A DNA stretch of 64,000 nucleotides from Flavimobilis massiliensis. GTDB taxonomy: Bacteria > Actinomycetota > Actinomycetes > Actinomycetales > Cellulomonadaceae. Both the position numbers and the translations under genes were made by a program. This document shows, piece after piece, positions 59,459 to 64,000 of this stretch. Position 1 is the first letter of the stretch. Each line of letters starts with the position of its first letter. The stretch spans positions 1,550,001-1,614,000 of the forward strand of contig NZ_LT964979.1 in assembly GCF_900240335.1 (NCBI RefSeq), in the 5' to 3' direction. The notes below the pieces were generated by a model. The model searched no databases, had not been told where the DNA came from, and was given only the letters and a program-made list of their open reading frames with translations.

Positions 59459-60307
59459 TCACACGCAGATCTGCTCGCCCAGGTCGATCTTCTCGCCGTC
59501 GAGCGTCACGTAACCGACCGCGCACAGGCGCGTCGCCCGCGTCGGACGCACGACGAGCGTCGTGTACGCGCCCTGCGCGTCAGGCTCGTGCGTGTCCTGG
59601 CGGTCCGTCGCGTCCGGCGCGATCTGCCGGAAGATGCTCGCACCCACCGCGTTGCCAGCCGCCTTGTCGTCGTACCGCGTCACCCGCGCCCACGCGGCCT
59701 GGCACGCAGTCGAGAAGATGATCTGCAGCTGCGTGTCCCGCGCACGCGTGACGCTCGCGACGACCTTCGCGTCGTCGACGCACGACGTCGTCGCCGGGTC
59801 CGTGCCCGCTTCGACGAGAATCGCCGGGGGCAGCTCCGTCGGCGTCGCCGCCCCCGCAGGACCGCCCCTGCCCGACGCCTCCGGCACCTCGTCCGGCAGG
59901 ACCACCGCGACCGCCATCGTCCCCACGACACCGAGCACGAACGCCGCAGCTGCCGCGAGCAGCGCCGAACGCCGACGCACGACCGGGAACTCAGGCCCCT
60001 GAGGGACCTCCACCGGCCGCGGCCTCATCGAGTCCTCGAGCTCACGCCGCCGACGCGTCCACTCCGCGACGTCCGCGTCGAGCGCCGACGCGATCGCCTC
60101 GACCGTCCGCTCCGTCGGCAGCCGCCTCCCCGCGAACGCGTCCGACAGGACCGTCTTCGACACCCCCGTGCGGCGCTCGAGCGCGACGAGCGTCGGGCGC
60201 CCCGCAGCGGCCCTCAACTCCGAGAGCTCAGCTGCGAACCCCTCGACGGACGACGGCCCGGCCCCGTCCTCGACCGATGTCACGTCGTCAGCGTGGGTCT
60301 CATCCAT
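59459..60307 (-). CDS. XRE-type HTH protein with membrane helix and DUF2690 domain
   Basis: 282 residues. N-terminal HTH (VALERRTGVSKTVLSDAFAG, about residues 41-60), a transmembrane helix (LLAAAAAFVLGVVGTMAVAVV) near 115-135 and an external C-terminal DUF2690 domain with two cysteines (SCVDDAKVVAS... to ICV). The plan suggests a membrane-tethered transcription factor sensing outside conditions; function is unproven. Its 3' end nearly touches the pseudogene. Confidence 0.82.
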   Translation of the reverse strand: MDETHADDVTSVEDGAGPSSVEGFAAELSELRAAAGRPTLVALERRTGVSKTVLSDAFAGRRLPTERTVEAIASALDADVAEWTRRRRELEDSMRPRPVEVPQGPEFPVVRRRSALLAAAAAFVLGVVGTMAVAVVLPDEVPEASGRGGPAGAATPTELPPAILVEAGTDPATTSCVDDAKVVASVTRARDTQLQIIFSTACQAAWARVTRYDDKAAGNAVGASIFRQIAPDATDRQDTHEPDAQGAYTTLVVRPTRATRLCAVGYVTLDGEKIDLGEQICV

Positions 60308-60695
60308 CGTCCTGCTCCTCGTGCGTCATCGACGCCGGGGACCGCAGGACCGCACGGCGCGCGACAGCACCAGCGGACGCGCGTTCCCTGGACGCCGTCC
60401 CTGTGCGCCCGATCGTAACGAAGAGTCCGGGTGACGACGTAGGACGTCGAGCACCCGGACTCCCGAGGAGGTCTACGGCATCCCGAGCCGCGCGGACCTC
60501 ACCGCAGCGCCGCCCCCGAAACGGCACCCCGAGCAGCACCAACGTAGGCGGAGCGGACCGTTCCGGGGGCCGGACGGCCGCCGGACGGAAAACCCGGACC
60601 AGATTCCAGCCGATGCGGCGACTCCCCTCCAGGCCGGAGGCGGCCGACCATCGGCGGACCTCGACCGCAAGCTCCGGCACGAGCGGGCGCGAGGA
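60308..60695. other. Non-coding spacer with hairpin
   Basis: No credible gene. AGTCCGGGTG (60424-60433) pairs with CACCCGGACT (60452-60461), with inner pairing, a likely terminator for the NERD-helicase gene on the minus strand that ends at 60696. The rest should hold the promoter of the XRE gene but no clear -35/-10 was found. A minus-strand frame 60300-60680 has shadow-like composition. Confidence 0.5.
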
Positions 60696-62372
60696 TCACC
60701 CGTCGGCGAGCACCGTGGCCGTGATGTCGTGGGCGGCGTCGAGCCTGCGCGCGACACCCGCGCCACCGTGCTCGACGACAAGGTCCCGCGGTCCGACGAC
60801 GACGAGCAGCGACCGCGCACGGCTCAGCCCCGCGTAGAGCATCTCGCGTGCCCGCGCCACGCCGCGCAGCCCGTAACCCGCCAGCACGACCGCCGACCGC
60901 TCGAGCCCCTTGAAGCCGAGGACGTGCCCGTAGAAGACGTCGTCGCCCGCGAGGAACTCACCCCAGTAGCCCGGGTAGCCCACCGACTCCACGCGCTCCA
61001 CCTGCACTGGGTGGCGCCGGCCCGTCGTGAGGAGCGCGACCCTCCCGGGTTCGTAGCCCGCGTCGAGCAGCTGGTCGACGACCGTGTCCGCATGCCCCAC
61101 GGCGTCCTCCGCGGGCACGTCGACGATCCGCACCGGCGGACCGTCCGCACCGCGCGCCTTGAGGACGGTGCCCGACAACGACCCGAAGAGCTGCGCGATC
61201 TGCTTCGTCGAGCGGAGGTTCTCGTCGAGCTCGACAGGCGGCAGGTCGATCGGCGCGGACCCGTCGCGCGGGAACACGCGCTGGTTGTCGTCCATGAACA
61301 CGTAGAGGCGGCCACGCTCCGGGTCGCGCAGGCAGCGTAGGACGCCCGGCCACCACAGCTCGCCGAAGTCCTGACCCTCGTCGACGACGATCGTGTCGAA
61401 CCGCTCGCTCGTCGGCTGCGCGTCCGCGAGCTCCGCGAGACGCAGCGGCAGGCGCCTCTCCCAGTAGTCGCCGTCGTCGTCCGTCCCGGGTTCCGCGCCC
61501 CAGCGCAGCGGCAGATCGTGGAAGAGGCCGACGTACGCGGGGCGCTCGCGCGCCGGCCAGCCGGCCGTGAACTGCTGGAGGTACGCGGCAAGCCCGCGCG
61601 AGTAGCAGAGGAGGGCGACGCGGTCACCCTCGCGGGTCCGCCTGCGTGCCTGCGCGAGCGCGAGATACGTCTTGCCCGTGCCTGCGCCCCCGACGACCCG
61701 GAGACGCGGGAAGGCGCGCAGCTTGTCGAGCATCGCCGCCTGGTCCTTCGTCAGTTGGTCCGAGCGCAGCTCGTGCGCCGTCGCCGCCTCCGGACTGTCA
61801 GCCTCCCCCGTGAGCACGGGGTCGAGCACGCGCAGCACCCCCTCGACGCTCGCGAGCGGCGTGCGACCCTGCCCGTGCTCGAGGATCGCCCGGCGCACGC
61901 GCGCGACGACCGCCGGGCCGTCCTCGACGTCCGCCCGGTCGACGACGAGCGCGCGCGGCAGGTCGAGCGCGTCCCAGGTCGCCGGGACGTACGTGTGCGG
62001 GAACGCGACGAGGTGCGCGGATCGCGCGTGCGCGCCCTCGACACGGCGCGCACCGAGCAGGTCCTGGAGCGCGTGCCGGCCGCGCTGGGCCTGCCCGACG
62101 GGGTCGACGCGGTGCCGAGCGTCGCCCGAGCCCTGCCACCACGCGCCCTCCTCACGCGTGACGATGCCGCCCTTGACCTCGAGCACCGCGACACCGACGC
62201 CGGGCCATGCGACGACGAGATCGAGCTCGCATTCGGTCTCGCCGTCCTGGATGCGCTGACCGGCGACGAGCAGCGCGTCGTCGGGCAGGTGCGTGCGCAG
62301 CGTCTCCCACACGGCACGCTCGGCGCCGCCGTCGTCGGGGAACTCGGGCTCGTTCGGCAGAAGGATGGGCAC
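60696..62372 (-). CDS. NERD-domain UvrD/Rep-like helicase
   Basis: About 558 residues. N-terminal NERD nuclease-related domain with ECELDLVVAWPGVGVAVLEV and GGIV (residues ~50-75), then superfamily 1 helicase: Walker A GGAGTGKTYLA near 230, motif II IVVDEGQDF, NLRSTKQIAQLF and VI-like LYAGLSRARSLLVVV. Likely DNA repair or defence related. GTG at 62372 chosen; a TTG four codons earlier is the alternative. Separated by a strong terminator from the SNF2 gene upstream. Confidence 0.82.
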   Translation of the reverse strand: MPILLPNEPEFPDDGGAERAVWETLRTHLPDDALLVAGQRIQDGETECELDLVVAWPGVGVAVLEVKGGIVTREEGAWWQGSGDARHRVDPVGQAQRGRHALQDLLGARRVEGAHARSAHLVAFPHTYVPATWDALDLPRALVVDRADVEDGPAVVARVRRAILEHGQGRTPLASVEGVLRVLDPVLTGEADSPEAATAHELRSDQLTKDQAAMLDKLRAFPRLRVVGGAGTGKTYLALAQARRRTREGDRVALLCYSRGLAAYLQQFTAGWPARERPAYVGLFHDLPLRWGAEPGTDDDGDYWERRLPLRLAELADAQPTSERFDTIVVDEGQDFGELWWPGVLRCLRDPERGRLYVFMDDNQRVFPRDGSAPIDLPPVELDENLRSTKQIAQLFGSLSGTVLKARGADGPPVRIVDVPAEDAVGHADTVVDQLLDAGYEPGRVALLTTGRRHPVQVERVESVGYPGYWGEFLAGDDVFYGHVLGFKGLERSAVVLAGYGLRGVARAREMLYAGLSRARSLLVVVGPRDLVVEHGGAGVARRLDAAHDITATVLADG

Positions 62373-62398
62373 GGGCCCATCCAACCAGTCACGCAGCG

Positions 62399-62449
62399 CG
62401 ACTCGTAGGCCCTCAGCACCGTCGAACGGTGCTGAGGGCCTACGAGTCG
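62399..62449 (-). terminator. 22-bp perfect terminator hairpin
   Basis: Bases 62399-62420 pair perfectly with 62428-62449 around a 7-base loop. It lies 25 bp past the SNF2 helicase stop and just upstream of the NERD-helicase start, insulating the two genes. No U-run. Confidence 0.85.
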
Positions 62450-62474
62450 GACGGGAAGAGGGAGGCGGGCCGCG

Positions 62475-64000
62475 TCAGGAGAGGAGCTCGCGGACGTCCG
62501 CCGCGCTCAGCCCCGCACCGCCCGCCGCGCCTCCGTCGAGCACGGACGCGAACAACGCGGACTTGCCCTCCTTGAGGCGCATGACCTTCTCCTCGATCGT
62601 GTCCGACGCGACCATGCGGTAGACCATGACCTGCTTCGTCTGACCGATGCGGTGCGCACGATCGACCGCCTGCGCCTCCGCCGCCGGGTTCCACCACGGG
62701 TCGAGGAGGATGCAGTAGTCGGCCGCCGTGAGGTTGAGACCGAACCCGCCCGCCTTGAGCGAGATGAGGAACACCTGGGTCTCGCCGCGCGTGAACGCGT
62801 CGATCTGCTCCTGCCTGCGGCGCGTACGTCCGTCGAGGTACGAATGCGCGACCGACCGCGCCTCAAGGCCGTCACGCACGCGGCCGAGGAACTGCGTGAA
62901 CTGGCTGAAGATCAGCACCGAGTGCCCCTCGGCGAGGATGTCGTCGAGCATCTCGAAGAGCACCTCGAGCTTCGACGACGGCACGGGCCGCGACGTCCCG
63001 CCGGGCGGCGTCGCCGTCGTCGCCGGCTCGTCCGCACCGACGAGCGACACGTCGAGCGCCGCCTGCCGCAGCACCGTGAGCGACCGCAGCACCTCGAACC
63101 GGTGCCCGTCGAGGTTCTCGACGAGGCCGAGCACGCGCGCACGCTCGCGCGCGAGGAGCCTGTCGTACACCGCGCGGTGGCGTGGCAGCAGCTCGACGTC
63201 GAGCACCTGCTCGACCTTCTCGGGAAGGTCAGCCGCGACCGACTCCTTCGTGCGACGCACCATGAACGGCGCGACCCGTCGGCGCAGCAGCGCGAGCCGC
63301 TCCGAGTCGCCGTCGCGCTCGACGGGCTTCTGGTAGAACTCCGAGAACCGCCCCGGGTGCCCGAGGAGGCCCGGACAGACGATCGAGAGGATCGACCACA
63401 GCTCCATGAGGTTGTTCTCGAGGGGCGTGCCCGTGAGCGCGATCTTCGTCGGCGCGTCGATCTCCCGCACCGCCCGGTAGCCGACCGACTTGTGGTTCTT
63501 GACGAACTGGGCTTCGTCGAGGACGAGAGCCGACCACGAGCGTTCCGCGAACGCCTCCGTGTCAAGACGCAGGACGGCGTACGACGTCACGACGATCTCC
63601 GCGTCGCCGATCTCCGCGGCCAACGGCGTGCCGCGGCCCGACGATGTGCGCCCCACGACCGCGCAGCGCAGGTCCGTGAACCGCGCGACCTCGGCAGCCC
63701 AGTTGCCGACGACCGACGTCGGCGCGACGACGAGCATCGGCGCGGGCTGCTCGCCCGACGGCGTCGGGCGGCGCAGTACGTGGAGCGCGAACGCGAGCGC
63801 CTGCACCGTCTTGCCGAGACCCATGTCGTCCGCGAGGACACCGCCGAGCCCGTGCCGCTCGAGGAAGCACAGCCAGTCGACGCCCTCCTGCTGGTACGGC
63901 CGCAGCTCCGCCCGCAGGCCCGCGGGCGGGCCCACCGGCTCGGGACGCGCACCGTCCGCGAGCGCCGCGAGCGACGAGCGCCACGCCGTCGCCTGCACGC
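62475..64000 (-). CDS. SNF2-family helicase, C-terminal part (gene cut by window edge)
   Basis: The visible ~508 residues hold the complete helicase core; the start lies past 64000. Q-motif region RPYQQEGVDWLCFLERHG, Walker A ADDMGLGKTVQALAF, motif II DEAQ (usually DEAH), motif III ALTGTPLENNLMELW, motif V GFGLNLTAADYCILLDPWWN and VI VDRAHRIGQTKQVMVYRM. SNF2 ATPases remodel DNA-protein complexes. In many actinobacteria full proteins carry an N-terminal SWIM zinc finger, which cannot be seen here. Confidence 0.9.
   Translation of the reverse strand, partial: VQATAWRSSLAALADGARPEPVGPPAGLRAELRPYQQEGVDWLCFLERHGLGGVLADDMGLGKTVQALAFALHVLRRPTPSGEQPAPMLVVAPTSVVGNWAAEVARFTDLRCAVVGRTSSGRGTPLAAEIGDAEIVVTSYAVLRLDTEAFAERSWSALVLDEAQFVKNHKSVGYRAVREIDAPTKIALTGTPLENNLMELWSILSIVCPGLLGHPGRFSEFYQKPVERDGDSERLALLRRRVAPFMVRRTKESVAADLPEKVEQVLDVELLPRHRAVYDRLLARERARVLGLVENLDGHRFEVLRSLTVLRQAALDVSLVGADEPATTATPPGGTSRPVPSSKLEVLFEMLDDILAEGHSVLIFSQFTQFLGRVRDGLEARSVAHSYLDGRTRRRQEQIDAFTRGETQVFLISLKAGGFGLNLTAADYCILLDPWWNPAAEAQAVDRAHRIGQTKQVMVYRMVASDTIEEKVMRLKEGKSALFASVLDGGAAGGAGLSAADVRELLS

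Noticed and set aside
60300..60680. 126-codon minus-strand frame after the NERD-helicase
   Set aside because: Composition is shadow-like, a terminator-type hairpin lies inside it, it overlaps the start of the XRE gene, and no family pattern is visible.

Overview
This window comes from a very GC-rich Gram-positive chromosome. Frequent GTG and TTG starts, 4-base ATGA/GTGA gene overlaps, DUF2690 and HadAB proteins and the rpmG-hadA-hadB neighbourhood point to an actinobacterium. The ribosomal, EF-Tu and RpoB sequences look like Micrococcales of the Cellulomonas/Sanguibacter type; the genus is an inference, not proven.

Layout. (1) 1-19.4 kb, all minus strand: core information-processing genes. 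The S10/spc ribosomal operon runs rpsJ-rplC-rplD-rplW-rplB-rpsS-rplV-rpsC-rplP-rpmC-rpsQ, then a strong hairpin, then rplN-rplX-rplE (cut by the window edge). It is preceded by the str operon (rpsL-rpsG-fusA-tuf) and by rpoB-rpoC. (2) 19.6-32.7 kb, minus strand: a tight-adherence (Tad/Flp) pilus locus. In transcription order it encodes a zinc-ribbon protein, CpaB, a CpaE/TadZ ATPase fused to a TadE pseudopilin, a separate TadE, TadA, TadB, TadC, an embedded two-component system, the Flp pilin, a TadG-like protein and two tandem OmpA-domain lipoproteins. (3) 32.9-36.5 kb, plus strand: a membrane protein, a lipoprotein, a 465-residue surface protein with a Flp-pilin-type N-terminus, and a DUF192 protein. 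Two clusters of GGGCCC palindromes lie here, one with exact 11-bp spacing. (4) 36.1-39.8 kb: a small, partly decayed family of secreted proteins and a zinc-ribbon membrane protein. (5) 39.9-44.7 kb, minus strand: tRNA-Trp-secE-nusG-rplK-rplA and rplJ-rplL, with two gene remnants between rplA and rplJ. (6) 44.7-48 kb, plus strand: adenosine deaminase coupled to a histidine kinase and response regulator. (7) 48-57 kb: a Ser/Pro/Val-repeat secreted protein, an APH-like kinase, murB, two tandem MFS transporters divergent from a LacI regulator with a perfect operator, hadB-hadA, rpmG and tRNA-Met/tRNA-Thr. (8) 57-64 kb: a MYG1-like protein, an AEC permease and an FAD dehydrogenase that both carry internal deletions, an XRE/DUF2690 protein, a NERD-helicase and the C-terminal part of a SNF2 helicase.

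How it works together. The translation and transcription genes form standard operons with recognisable -35/-10 promoters (rpsL, rpoB, rplJ, tRNA-Trp/secE) and long GC-rich hairpins without U-tracts. The Tad locus should build a surface pilus: TadA drives assembly, TadB/TadC form the membrane platform, Flp is the major pilin, TadE/TadG-like proteins are minor pseudopilins, and the OmpA lipoproteins could link the machine to peptidoglycan. Its own kinase/regulator pair probably controls it. No prepilin peptidase is visible here, so it must be elsewhere. The divergent genes 33.5-36.1 kb probably supply an accessory surface protein of the same system. The most unusual items are the TadZ-TadE fusion, the pilin-leader giant surface protein with its phased GGGCCC array, the receiver domain lacking the conserved lysine, and the duplicated lipoprotein promoters. 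No CRISPR array, prophage or insertion sequence was seen.
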